From: Arthrobacter sp. QXT-31
GTDB lineage: Bacteria > Actinomycetota > Actinomycetes > Actinomycetales > Micrococcaceae
DNA length: 64,000 nucleotides
Direction of reading: 5' to 3'
Assembly: GCF_001969265.1 (NCBI RefSeq)
Contig: NZ_CP019304.1
Coordinates: forward strand, 3,968,001 to 4,032,000
Below are positions 51,489 to 59,605 of this stretch, piece by piece (positions within the stretch are counted from its first letter, which is position 1; every line of letters starts with the position of its first letter). The notes below the pieces were generated by a model. The model made no database searches. It saw nothing but the letters and a program-made list of their open reading frames with translations, and was not told the DNA's origin. A program made the position numbers and the translations under genes.

Positions 51489-51514
51489 GGAATATTTGCC
51501 CACCGCGCGTCGTT
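51489..51514 (+). promoter_or_regulatory. SigH/SigR-type promoter upstream of sigH
   Basis: GGAATA (51489-51494), 17 bases, GTT (51512-51514): matches the GGAAT-N(16-18)-GTT consensus of SigH/SigR promoters. It would drive autoregulation of sigH with a leader of about 340 bases. The stretch 51520-51862 has no other gene but stays open in the sigH frame. Confidence 0.6.
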
Positions 51515-51862
51515 GTGCTCTTTGGCCGGAAACGATATGCAGGCGGTGTCCTGTTGCCGTTCCCGGTGTTCAGCGGCGGCTGGGGGATGGCAGGAGCACG
51601 GACCGCTGCACGAACGCGGGTCTTTTCGACGGGTCTTAGCAGGCGGAGTGGAGATGGAGCATTGACTTTGGTGAAGGAAGCTGTGGGGGTGCGAAGTCCC
51701 GCCAGAATGCGGCCGTTCGTGGTGTCCGAAGCTGGCGCGCTGGACGCAGGAGGTGCCTTCCCCGGTCCGGGCGGCGTCATTGGCCCGGACTTTGGCGCGG
51801 CACGCTATGGCACGGCACGCCGCCAGGGGCGCCCGGCGCCGATCAAAGTAGACTTGAATGCA

Positions 51863-52591
51863 ATGAGCACCGTGGACCCGGCCCTGCAGGCCGCACAGGA
51901 GGACGCCGCCAGCGGCATCCCGTTGAATGGCACGTCGCCCGCTGCTGAAGCGGCAGAGGATATCGACGTCGGTTCGGAGAGCACTGAAGCGCGCCGGGCG
52001 CGGTTTGAGCGCGACGCCATGCAGTACGTGGACCAGCTGTATTCGGCGGCCATGCGCATGGCGCGGAACCCCGCAGATGCCGAGGACCTCGTCCAGGAGG
52101 CGTATACCAAGGCGTTCTCGGCGTTCCATCAGTACAAGCCGGGGACCAACCTGAAGGCCTGGCTGTACCGGATCCTGACGAACACCTACATCAACCTGTA
52201 CCGGAAGCGGCAGCGGGAACCCCTGCAGTCGAATTCGGACACCATCGAGGACTGGCAGCTCGCCCGCGCCGAATCCCACACCTCCAGCGGCCTGCGCTCG
52301 GCCGAGGCCGAGGCGCTGGACCACCTGCCGGATTCGGACGTCAAGCGGGCACTGCAGGCCATCCCCGAGGAGTTCCGGCTGGCCGTGTACTTCGCCGACG
52401 TCGAGGGCTTCGCGTACAAGGAAATATCGGACATCATGAACACCCCCATCGGCACTGTGATGTCCCGGCTGCACCGGGGCCGAAAGATGCTGCGGGACAT
52501 GCTGGCGGATTACGCCGCCGAGCGGGGATTCAAGGCTGCTGCGGACACCACGGCGGCAGCGGAGGGCAACAAACAGGAGAACGGGAAATGA
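51863..52591 (+). CDS. sigH: RNA polymerase sigma factor SigH/SigR
   Basis: A 242-residue group-4 (ECF) sigma factor for thiol-oxidative and heat stress. Region 2: [60 protein letters not shown]. Region 4: [40 protein letters not shown]. The gene for the zinc anti-sigma factor follows with a 4-base overlap. ATG 51863 was chosen; the frame is open 126 codons further upstream, with TTG and GTG starts that could give a longer isoform. Confidence 0.92.
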   Translation: MSTVDPALQAAQEDAASGIPLNGTSPAAEAAEDIDVGSESTEARRARFERDAMQYVDQLYSAAMRMARNPADAEDLVQEAYTKAFSAFHQYKPGTNLKAWLYRILTNTYINLYRKRQREPLQSNSDTIEDWQLARAESHTSSGLRSAEAEALDHLPDSDVKRALQAIPEEFRLAVYFADVEGFAYKEISDIMNTPIGTVMSRLHRGRKMLRDMLADYAAERGFKAAADTTAAAEGNKQENGK

Positions 52592-52848
52592 GCGACTGCC
52601 AGGGATTGGGTGATTGCGACGACACCAGGATGCAGCGCATCTACGAGTATCTGGACGGGGCCTTGACCCGCAGCGACCTTGCGGAGATCAAGCAGCACCT
52701 GGACGAGTGCCCCGAATGCACGGAGCAGTACGATCTGGAGTGCGTCATCCGGAAAGTGGTGAAGCGCTCCTGTACCGAGGCTGCTCCGGAAAACCTCAAG
52801 AACGCCATCCTGCAGCGGATCCACACGATCCGTCCGGTGGACGCCTGA
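52588..52848 (+). CDS. rsrA: Zinc anti-sigma factor, RsrA/RshA type
   Basis: An 86-residue ZAS-family protein holding SigH until disulfide stress. Ligand set [12 protein letters not shown] (HxxxCxxC) with an upstream Cys (GDCDDTR) and a further Cys ([15 protein letters not shown]). ATGA overlap with sigH ensures equal production. Ends in a short helical tail. Confidence 0.9.
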   Translation: MSDCQGLGDCDDTRMQRIYEYLDGALTRSDLAEIKQHLDECPECTEQYDLECVIRKVVKRSCTEAAPENLKNAILQRIHTIRPVDA

Positions 52849-52870
52849 CAGGGCCACTGAGTTAAACACG

Positions 52871-52903
52871 ATGCCCCCGCTACCTTGCCGGTAGCGGGGG
52901 CAT
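52871..52903. terminator. Bidirectional terminator after rsrA
   Basis: 14-bp stem ATGCCCCCGCTACC / GGTAGCGGGGGCAT with a 5-base loop, between the convergent rsrA and bL37 genes. Confidence 0.85.
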
Positions 52904-52932
52904 CGCGTTTAAGCTTCGGTTCAAGCCGTGGC

Positions 52933-53007
52933 TTAGGTGTTGGGGCGCTTCCCGTGGTTCGCGCCGCCACGCTTACGGTCACGACGCTTACGTGCACGCT
53001 TGCTCAT
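52933..53007 (-). CDS. 50S ribosomal protein bL37
   Basis: A 24-residue, extremely basic protein starting MSKRARKRRDRKRGGANHGK and ending in RPNT. It corresponds to the actinobacteria-specific ribosomal protein bL37 described in mycobacterial ribosomes. A perfect AAGGAGG lies five bases before ATG 53007, as expected for a ribosomal protein. Confidence 0.85.
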   Translation of the reverse strand: MSKRARKRRDRKRGGANHGKRPNT

Positions 53008-53099
53008 AGCTGGCCTCCTTAATCTCGTTACCCAAAAGAGTTGCCCTCCAGTCTCCCATATCGGCGGACAGGCCGCGAACCGGCGGCATTGTGGAGCGA

Positions 53100-53741
53100 C
53101 TACAGGGAGTTCCGGATCGCAACCCGGGCCTGGTCCAGGACGGTCCGCACCGTCTCGAGGGCCACCGGCGTCATGGGCCTGGCGCTGGTCTGCAGGCGCA
53201 GCTCGGCGCGCATGTCGTCACGGAACGACTGCAGCAGCATCTCCGCTTCCTTCAGCATGCCCTGGCCCTCAGCGGTGTACCGGCCCCCGCCGGCCCCGCC
53301 GGCCGGCCTGGCTGCGTTTGCCGACCCGGTAGCGCTGGCCGCCCTGGCGGCGGTGCGGGCCGCTTCCGCCGTGGCCGCCAGGTCCGCGCGCAGCCCCCGC
53401 ATGTTGCTGCGGATGTCGGCGCGGAGGTCATCGGCGAGCCGGCGGACGGAGGCCGCGATGTCGTTCTCCACCGTCTCCAGCTCCCCGCGCCGGCTGTTCA
53501 GTTCAGCCAGCCCCGCAGCGGTGATCCGGTAGTTGGTGCGGCGCCCCTGGGCTTCCGTGGCCACCAGGCCTTCCTCCTCCAGCTTGCCCAGGCGCGGATA
53601 GATGGTGCCTGCACTGGGGGAGTAGGTGCCGCCGAACCGGTCGCTCAGGGCCTTGATGAGTTCATATCCATGCTTGGGACCCGATTCGAGGAGCGCCAGC
53701 AGATACAGCCGGAGCGCGCCATGGGCAAAGACGGGGGGCAT
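53100..53741 (-). CDS. PadR-family transcriptional regulator
   Basis: A 213-residue repressor. The winged helix covers LRLYLLALLESGPKHGYELI, SPSAGTIYPRLGKLEEEGLV and the wing GRRTNYRIT. A long coiled-coil and Ala/Gly-rich C-terminal part follows, extended compared with small PadR proteins. Its ATG shares one base with the stop of the DUF4097 gene upstream, so both are in one operon behind the palindrome at 54588. Confidence 0.88.
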   Translation of the reverse strand: MPPVFAHGALRLYLLALLESGPKHGYELIKALSDRFGGTYSPSAGTIYPRLGKLEEEGLVATEAQGRRTNYRITAAGLAELNSRRGELETVENDIAASVRRLADDLRADIRSNMRGLRADLAATAEAARTAARAASATGSANAARPAGGAGGGRYTAEGQGMLKEAEMLLQSFRDDMRAELRLQTSARPMTPVALETVRTVLDQARVAIRNSL

Positions 53742-54568
53742 CAGAGCGCCGGTTCCGTGGTGGCAGGTGCCTGGCCGTGGAAGATAGACGTCTTCCCGGA
53801 GACCGAGTTGGTGCGGACCAGCATGAGTTTGGCGTCCGGGCCGGAGATGGTCTGCACCTTGCCGCCGGGATGGCCGTACTTCCGGTCGTCGATAACCACC
53901 GGTCCGCTGGCCGACTGGGCCACGATGTCCACGCCAACGTCGTGCGGGACGCGGACCGTCAGGTCCCCGGACACCGAGTTCGCGCCGAAGTCGTGGGTGA
54001 AGCCGTGCAGGTCGAAGCTCATATCGCCGCTGACGGTGTTGGCCCGGATGTTGCTGAACCGGCCGGAGGCCGTGACCTCGCCGGAGACGCTCTTGGCCGT
54101 GAGGACGCCGTTGTGGTTGCGGGCGATCACCTCGCCGCTGACGGTATTCACGTGCAGGTCGCCGGAAGTCCCGTCCGCCAGGAGGGATCCGGTCACGGTG
54201 CTCAGCCGGGTCCGGCCGTGGACGCCGGAAACCAGTCCGTCACCGCTGACCGTGCCGGCCTCGACCTCCACGCCGGCAGGGACCGCGATGCTGATGACCG
54301 CGGCGTTGTTGCTGCTGTTGTTGACCGACTCCATCAGGTTCTTGAACCAGCCGTGCGGGCCGTGGAGCTGGTGGCGGATTTCGAGGCGCCCGCCGGCCAC
54401 GGAGACAGCCAGGGGGTCTCCGTGCACCTCCGACACCTCGACCCGGACGGCAGCCTCGTCGTGCGTGACGACGTCAAACCTGCCCCGGACGATGCCCAGC
54501 TTAAGGTGCGCGACGCCGTCGACATCAATGGTCTGCGGGCCGGTGACGGTCCAGGAGTTCTCTTCCAC
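53741..54568 (-). CDS. DUF4097-type beta-helix protein
   Basis: A 275-residue protein of repeated short strands around the motif V(S/T)GD/VSGE (for example LSTVTGSLLADGTSGDLHVN and KSVSGEVTASGRFSNIRANT), the right-handed beta-helix pattern of DUF4097 proteins. No signal peptide, so probably cytoplasmic or surface-associated on the inner side. It is translationally coupled to the PadR gene; this pairing is common and suggests an envelope-stress sensing function, not proven. Confidence 0.8.
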   Translation of the reverse strand: MEENSWTVTGPQTIDVDGVAHLKLGIVRGRFDVVTHDEAAVRVEVSEVHGDPLAVSVAGGRLEIRHQLHGPHGWFKNLMESVNNSSNNAAVISIAVPAGVEVEAGTVSGDGLVSGVHGRTRLSTVTGSLLADGTSGDLHVNTVSGEVIARNHNGVLTAKSVSGEVTASGRFSNIRANTVSGDMSFDLHGFTHDFGANSVSGDLTVRVPHDVGVDIVAQSASGPVVIDDRKYGHPGGKVQTISGPDAKLMLVRTNSVSGKTSIFHGQAPATTEPAL

Positions 54569-54587
54569 GGTTCCTCCACTTGCGATA

Positions 54588-54612
54588 TATCGTGACTGTG
54601 CGAGTCACGATA
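54588..54612. promoter_or_regulatory. Palindromic operator of the DUF4097-padR operon
   Basis: TATCGTGACT-GTGCG-AGTCACGATA, a perfect 10-bp inverted repeat 20 bases upstream of the DUF4097 start. A second, partial copy ATATATCGCGAC is at 54637-54648. Likely bound by the PadR repressor. Confidence 0.7.
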
Positions 54613-54668
54613 GTCCTCCCGTGCAGGAATATCAAGATATATCGCGACTTCCCTAGTCCGCGACTTCC

Positions 54669-55268
54669 CTATTCAGGGGTTTCCATCCCCAGCCACTGGA
54701 ACCAGCCCCGGTGCAGTACCAGCCACGCCATCAGCCCGTAGCCCGCCTGTCCGGGGGACCCTCCGTTAGCCGCAAGGTCCTGGCGCCACTGCTCATGGTT
54801 CAGCAGCGGCGAAAAGGTGTCCACGTAGAGGTGCTTGCGCCGGGTGGTGACGTCGGCAAAGGCAGTGTTCAGCTCGCCGAGGCGTCGGTTCTGCGCGGGA
54901 TCGAGTGTTGGCGGCGGTCCCACGACGAAGACTTCCAGCCGCTTCTGCGTGGCCGAATCCAGGATGTTGGCGAGATTGAGCCGGCTTCGGGCCGTGGACA
55001 GCCCGAACTCAATGTCCCGGCCGGAGAGTCCGATGACCAGGCGGTTCTCGTGGAGATCGCTGAACCTGCGGCCGGCCTCCTCGAGCCAGCGGGCGGACAG
55101 GCCCTCGGTGCCTTCCTGAGGGCACGGAAGGGAAAAGCTCTCCACCGTCATGCCGTCCTGCGGAGTGCGGGCGAGCACCCGGCCCAGCCACCCCAGCGCC
55201 CGGGGATCACCGAGCCCGGCGAGCAGTTCATCTCCAACAGCCGCGATCCGCAGCTTCCTGTCTTCCAC
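54669..55268 (-). CDS. SGNH/GDSL-type hydrolase
   Basis: A 199-residue cytoplasmic protein. It begins MEDRKLRIAAVGDELLAGLG, where the block-I motif reads GDE rather than GDS, so the nucleophile is missing or shifted. LVIGLSGRDIEFGLS (block II-like) and FVVGPPPTLDPAQNRRLGEL (block III-like) match GDSL esterases. The usual DxxH near the C-terminus is not evident. Probably a non-classical or inactive member. Confidence 0.65.
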   Translation of the reverse strand: MEDRKLRIAAVGDELLAGLGDPRALGWLGRVLARTPQDGMTVESFSLPCPQEGTEGLSARWLEEAGRRFSDLHENRLVIGLSGRDIEFGLSTARSRLNLANILDSATQKRLEVFVVGPPPTLDPAQNRRLGELNTAFADVTTRRKHLYVDTFSPLLNHEQWRQDLAANGGSPGQAGYGLMAWLVLHRGWFQWLGMETPE

Positions 55269-55363
55269 TACTACCTCTTCACTTGTTGGGAGGGCGTGTC
55301 CCGGACACGGACCGTTTACGTGCCAACGCTAAAGGTCTATTAACTCACGCCGATTAAACAGAA

Positions 55364-55403
55364 CTGCCCGGCTGGAACGGTATGTCACCGTCCGGCCGGG
55401 CAG
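55364..55403 (-). terminator. Terminator of kgd
   Basis: CTGCCCGGC ... GCCGGGCAG with inner ACGGT/ACCGT pairing, 8 bases after the kgd stop; TTCTGTTT follows on the minus strand. Confidence 0.75.
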
Positions 55404-55411
55404 CTGATCTG

Positions 55412-58400
55412 CTACTTGCGGGCGAAAGCCTGCTTCAGGAGCGCGTCCTGCTCCACAGCATGGCGCTTCATGGAGCCGGCCGCGGTGGAAGCTGAGGCCG
55501 GGCGTGAGACCAGGCGCACCTTCCGGTCCAGGGCGGTCGGCAGGTGCAGGCCCATGAAGGGCCACGGACCCTGGTTGGCGGGCTCGTCCTGCGCCCACAC
55601 AACTTCCGCGTTCGGGTACTTGGCGAGTTCGGCTTCGATCTCCGCCTGCGGCAGCGGGTACAGCTGCTCGACGCGGATGATCGCCGTCGACTTGTCGCCC
55701 GTCTTCTGCCGCGTGGACAGCAGATCGTAGTACAGGCGGCCGGAGACCAGCAGCACGCGCTCGACGTCTTCCGCCCTCAGCAGCTCGTGCTCGCCGATCA
55801 CCGGGCGGAAACCGCCGGTGGTGAAGTCCTCCACGGACGAGGCAGCGGCCTTGAGGCGCAGCAGCTGCTTGGGCGTGAAGATGATCAGCGGCTTGCGCGG
55901 CCGGCTGTAGGCCTGGCGGCGCAGCAGGTGGAAGTGCGAGGCGGCCGTCGTCGGGTTGGCGACGATGATGTTTTCCTCGGCACACAGCTGCAGGAAGCGT
56001 TCGATGCGGGCCGAGGAGTGGTCCGGGCCCTGTCCCTCATAGCCGTGCGGCAGCATGAGCACGAGCGACGAGCGCTGGCCCCACTTCTGCTCGGCGGAGG
56101 AGATGAACTCATCGATGATGGTCTGCGCGCCGTTGACGAAGTCACCGAACTGCGCCTCCCACAGGACCAGGGCATCCGGGCGCTCGACGGAGTAGCCGTA
56201 CTCGAAGCCCATCGCCGCGTACTCGGACAGCAGGGAGTCGTAGATCCAGAGCTTGGCCTGGTTGTCCGAGAGGTTGCCCAGCGGCAGCCATTCGTTGCCG
56301 TTGGCGCGGTCGTGGAACACGGCGTGGCGCTGCACGAAGGTGCCGCGGCGCGAGTCCTGGCCGGCAAGGCGAACCGGGACGCCTTCCATGATCAGGGAGC
56401 CGAAGGCAGCGATTTCGCCGAAGCCCCAGTCGATGCCGCCTTCACGGGACATCTGTTCACGCTTCTCCAGCAGCTGCTTGAGCTTGGCGTGGACAGTGAA
56501 GCCCTCGGGGATCTCCACGTGCGCCTTGCCGATGCGGGCCAGGGTGTCGGCCGAGATCGCCGTCGACGCCGGAGCGTTCGTGCCCATGTCCGACTGCTGC
56601 GCCTGCGGACGCTCGATGTCCGAGACCGCTGCCGAGTCGGCAGTGATGATCGGAATCGGCGAGGTCTGGGCAGCGTGGGTCTCGGCGAACACGCGCTCGA
56701 GGCGTTCCTGGTAGTCGCGGAGCAGCTGCTCGGCTTCTTCCTCGGTGATGTCACCGCGGCCGATCAGCGATTCCGTGTAGAGCTTGCGGACGGAGCGCTT
56801 GGCCTCGATCAGGTTGTACATCAGCGGCTGCGTCATCGAGGGGTCGTCGCCCTCGTTGTGGCCGCGGCGGCGGTAGCAGACCATGTCGATGACCACGTCC
56901 TTGTGGAACCGCTGGCGGAACTCGTAGGCGAGCTGGCCGATGCGGACAACTGCCTCGGGGTCGTCGCCGTTCACATGGAACACGGGAGCCTGGATCATCT
57001 TGGCGACGTCCGTGGAGTACGTGGACGAACGCGACGAGGAGGGCGCGGTGGTGAAGCCGACCTGGTTGTTGACCACAATGTGGATGGTTCCGCCGGTGCG
57101 GTAGCCGCGCAGCTGGGACAGGTTGAGCGTTTCCGCCACAACACCCTGGCCGGCGAAGGCTGCGTCGCCGTGCACCATGATGGGCAGCACGGGGAAGGAC
57201 GATCCCTGGTCCAGCCGGTCCTGCTTGGCGCGGACGATGCCCTCCAGGACGGGGTCCACGGCCTCGAGGTGGGACGGGTTGGCGGCCAGGTAGACCTTGG
57301 TCTCCTTGCCGTTGTCCGACGTGAAGGTGCCTTCGGTGCCGAGGTGGTACTTGACGTCACCGGAGCCCTGCACGGAGCGGGGGTCCTGGGTGCCTTCGAA
57401 CTCGCGGAACACCTGGGCGTAAGTCTTGCCGGCGATGTTGGTCAGCACGTTCAGGCGGCCGCGGTGGGCCATGCCGATGGCAACCTCGTCCAGTCCGTCG
57501 TCGGCGGCATCGGAGATGATCGCATCCAGCAGCGGAATCAGGGATTCGCCGCCCTCAAGCGAGAACCGCTTCTGGCCCACGAACTTGGTCTGCAGGAAGG
57601 TCTCGAAGGCCTCCGCGGCGTTCAGCTTGGAGACGATGCGCAGCTGCTCGTCACGGCTCGGCTTGGAGTACGGGTGCTCCAGCTGGTCCTGGAACCACTT
57701 GCGTTCGGCCGGCTCCTGGATGTGCATGTACTCGATGCCGGTGGTGCGGCAGTAGGCGTCACGGAGCACGCCCAGGATGTCGCGGAACTTGAGCATCGGC
57801 TTGCCGCCGAAGCCGCCCGTGGGCCACTCGCGGTCGAGGTCCCACAGGGTCAGGCCGTAGGTGAGGACGTCGAGGTCGGGGTGCTTGCGCTGGACGTACT
57901 CGAGGGGATCGGTATCCGCCATGAGGTGGCCGCGGACGCGGTAGGAGTGGATCAGCTGCTGGATCCGGGCGACCTTGTTGATCTGGTCGGACGGGTCCAC
58001 CTGCAGGTCCGGGCTCCAGCGCACGGGCTCGTACGGGATGCGCAGGGCTTCGAAGATCTCGTCGTAGAAGTTCTGCGCGCCCAGGAGCAGCGAGTGGACG
58101 AGCTTGAGGAATTCGCCGCTGCCTGCACCCTGGATGACGCGGTGGTCATAGGTGGAGGTCAGGGTGAGGATTTTGCTGATGGCGTTCTGGGCGATGATCT
58201 TCTCGCTCGCGCCCTGCCACTCGGCCGGGTAGTCGAGGGCACCGACGCCGATGATGGCGGCCTGGCCCTTGGAGAGGCGGGGCACGGAGTGCACGGTGCC
58301 GATGCCGCCGGGGTTGGTCAGCGACACGGTGGTGCCGGCGTGGTCGTCAGCCGTCAGCTTGCCGTTGCGGGCGCGCTTGATGAGGTCTTCGTAGGTGTGC

Positions 58401-59239
58401 CAGAACTCGGCGAAGTTCATGGTTTCGGCCTTCTTGATGTTGGGAACCATCAGAAGGCGGGTGCCGTCGGGCTTGGGCATGTCGATGGCGATGCCGAAGT
58501 TCACGTGGGCCGGCTGCACCGCCACAGGCTTGCCGTCGACCTCGTCGTAGTAGACGTTCATGGACGGGAACTGGGACAGTGCCCGGACTACGGCGTAGCC
58601 GATGAGGTGGGTGAAGGAGACCTTGCCGCCGCGGGCGCGGGCGAGGTTGGAGTTGATGACAACCCGGTTGTCGATCAGGAGCTTGGCCGGAACCGCCCGG
58701 ACACTGGTAGCGGTGGGGACCTCAAGGCTCGTGACCATGTTGGACGCGATGGCCTTGGCCGGTCCGCGGAGGACGGACACGACGTCTTCCTCGGGGGCGG
58801 TGGGGGCCTTGACGTTCTTCGGCAGCTGGGCCGGGATCGGCTGGGCGCCGGTGCCCGCCTCAGTCTTCTTCGCGCCGTCGCGGGCCACCGTTGCCGGAGC
58901 CTTCTTGGCGGGTGCGGGCTGGGCGGGGGCTGCTGCCGGCGCCGGTGCCGGAGTTGCCGCAGGCGCCTGGGCCGCGGGGGTAGCCGATGCCGGTGCCTGC
59001 GCGGGCACCGGGGGAGTGACGACGGGCAGTTCGCGGGTAGCCGGATTGGCCTCCGGTGCCGTCACGGCCGGAGCGCCGTTGGAAGATGGACCGTTGCCGC
59101 TGTCGAATGATTCGAACAGGGGCCACCACTTGGCATCGACCGTATTCTTGTCCTGTTGGTAACGCTCGTACAGTTCGTCAACGAGCCACTCGTTCCCACC
59201 AAATTCCTCTGGCAGACGGTGGCTAGGCTGCTCTGGCAC
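55412..59239 (-). CDS. kgd: 2-oxoglutarate decarboxylase, E1/E2 fusion
   Basis: A 1275-residue multifunctional enzyme (Kgd/OdhA) forming the 2-oxoglutarate dehydrogenase core of actinobacteria. N-terminal region: EEFGGNEWLVDELYERYQQD, then a Pro/Ala linker (about 60-150). The E2-type succinyltransferase domain has catalytic THRVI-type motif STYDHRVIQGAGSGEF near 370. The ThDP-dependent E1 domain starts near 420: HRGRLNVLTNIAGK, VHGDAAFAGQGVVAETLN, LPHGYEGQGPDHSSARIER. There is no lipoyl domain. Start GTG 59239 (VPEQPSHRLPEEFGG); 20 more codons are open upstream. Confidence 0.95.
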   Translation of the reverse strand: MPEQPSHRLPEEFGGNEWLVDELYERYQQDKNTVDAKWWPLFESFDSGNGPSSNGAPAVTAPEANPATRELPVVTPPVPAQAPASATPAAQAPAATPAPAPAAAPAQPAPAKKAPATVARDGAKKTEAGTGAQPIPAQLPKNVKAPTAPEEDVVSVLRGPAKAIASNMVTSLEVPTATSVRAVPAKLLIDNRVVINSNLARARGGKVSFTHLIGYAVVRALSQFPSMNVYYDEVDGKPVAVQPAHVNFGIAIDMPKPDGTRLLMVPNIKKAETMNFAEFWHTYEDLIKRARNGKLTADDHAGTTVSLTNPGGIGTVHSVPRLSKGQAAIIGVGALDYPAEWQGASEKIIAQNAISKILTLTSTYDHRVIQGAGSGEFLKLVHSLLLGAQNFYDEIFEALRIPYEPVRWSPDLQVDPSDQINKVARIQQLIHSYRVRGHLMADTDPLEYVQRKHPDLDVLTYGLTLWDLDREWPTGGFGGKPMLKFRDILGVLRDAYCRTTGIEYMHIQEPAERKWFQDQLEHPYSKPSRDEQLRIVSKLNAAEAFETFLQTKFVGQKRFSLEGGESLIPLLDAIISDAADDGLDEVAIGMAHRGRLNVLTNIAGKTYAQVFREFEGTQDPRSVQGSGDVKYHLGTEGTFTSDNGKETKVYLAANPSHLEAVDPVLEGIVRAKQDRLDQGSSFPVLPIMVHGDAAFAGQGVVAETLNLSQLRGYRTGGTIHIVVNNQVGFTTAPSSSRSSTYSTDVAKMIQAPVFHVNGDDPEAVVRIGQLAYEFRQRFHKDVVIDMVCYRRRGHNEGDDPSMTQPLMYNLIEAKRSVRKLYTESLIGRGDITEEEAEQLLRDYQERLERVFAETHAAQTSPIPIITADSAAVSDIERPQAQQSDMGTNAPASTAISADTLARIGKAHVEIPEGFTVHAKLKQLLEKREQMSREGGIDWGFGEIAAFGSLIMEGVPVRLAGQDSRRGTFVQRHAVFHDRANGNEWLPLGNLSDNQAKLWIYDSLLSEYAAMGFEYGYSVERPDALVLWEAQFGDFVNGAQTIIDEFISSAEQKWGQRSSLVLMLPHGYEGQGPDHSSARIERFLQLCAEENIIVANPTTAASHFHLLRRQAYSRPRKPLIIFTPKQLLRLKAAASSVEDFTTGGFRPVIGEHELLRAEDVERVLLVSGRLYYDLLSTRQKTGDKSTAIIRVEQLYPLPQAEIEAELAKYPNAEVVWAQDEPANQGPWPFMGLHLPTALDRKVRLVSRPASASTAAGSMKRHAVEQDALLKQAFARK

Positions 59240-59605
59240 TTGAAATACGCCTCTTCCATGAGTTTGATTTCCCTCTGGTCGCCGAAGGTGCCACGGCACT
59301 ACTATCGAACCAGTTTCTGCGTCCTATGAACCCAGACCTTTGCCAGTCTAGTGACCGTTCCGGCTTAACTGCCAATAAGGGTGACCCAAATCATGTACCA
59401 CCCGAATTGTGGCGAAATGGCCCTCCAAACGAGCCGGAAACAGGGCCCTTCCCGCCATGGGCAGACACCGCTTCCGGCAGGGCCGGATGAACCGTTTTTG
59501 GTCCCTCTGTGGCGGGCGCCGCTCCTGTAGACTGCAATCCTTATGGACAGTAAATATAGGTGCCATGGACGGTAAATCCAGGTGCCGGCCTGGGGGCTAC
59601 CACCC
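59240..59605. other. Intergenic region with 22-bp tandem repeat
   Basis: 366 bases between divergent kgd and the CBS protein gene. ATGGACAGTAAATATAGGTG.. (59543-59564) is repeated at 59565-59586 with three changes. Otherwise no gene or clear terminator; it must hold the promoters of both flanking genes. Confidence 0.6.

Noticed and set aside
55544..59110. 1188-codon open frame on the plus strand
   Set aside because: Antisense shadow of kgd caused by high GC at third positions; no domain pattern, His/Gly/Val-rich composition.
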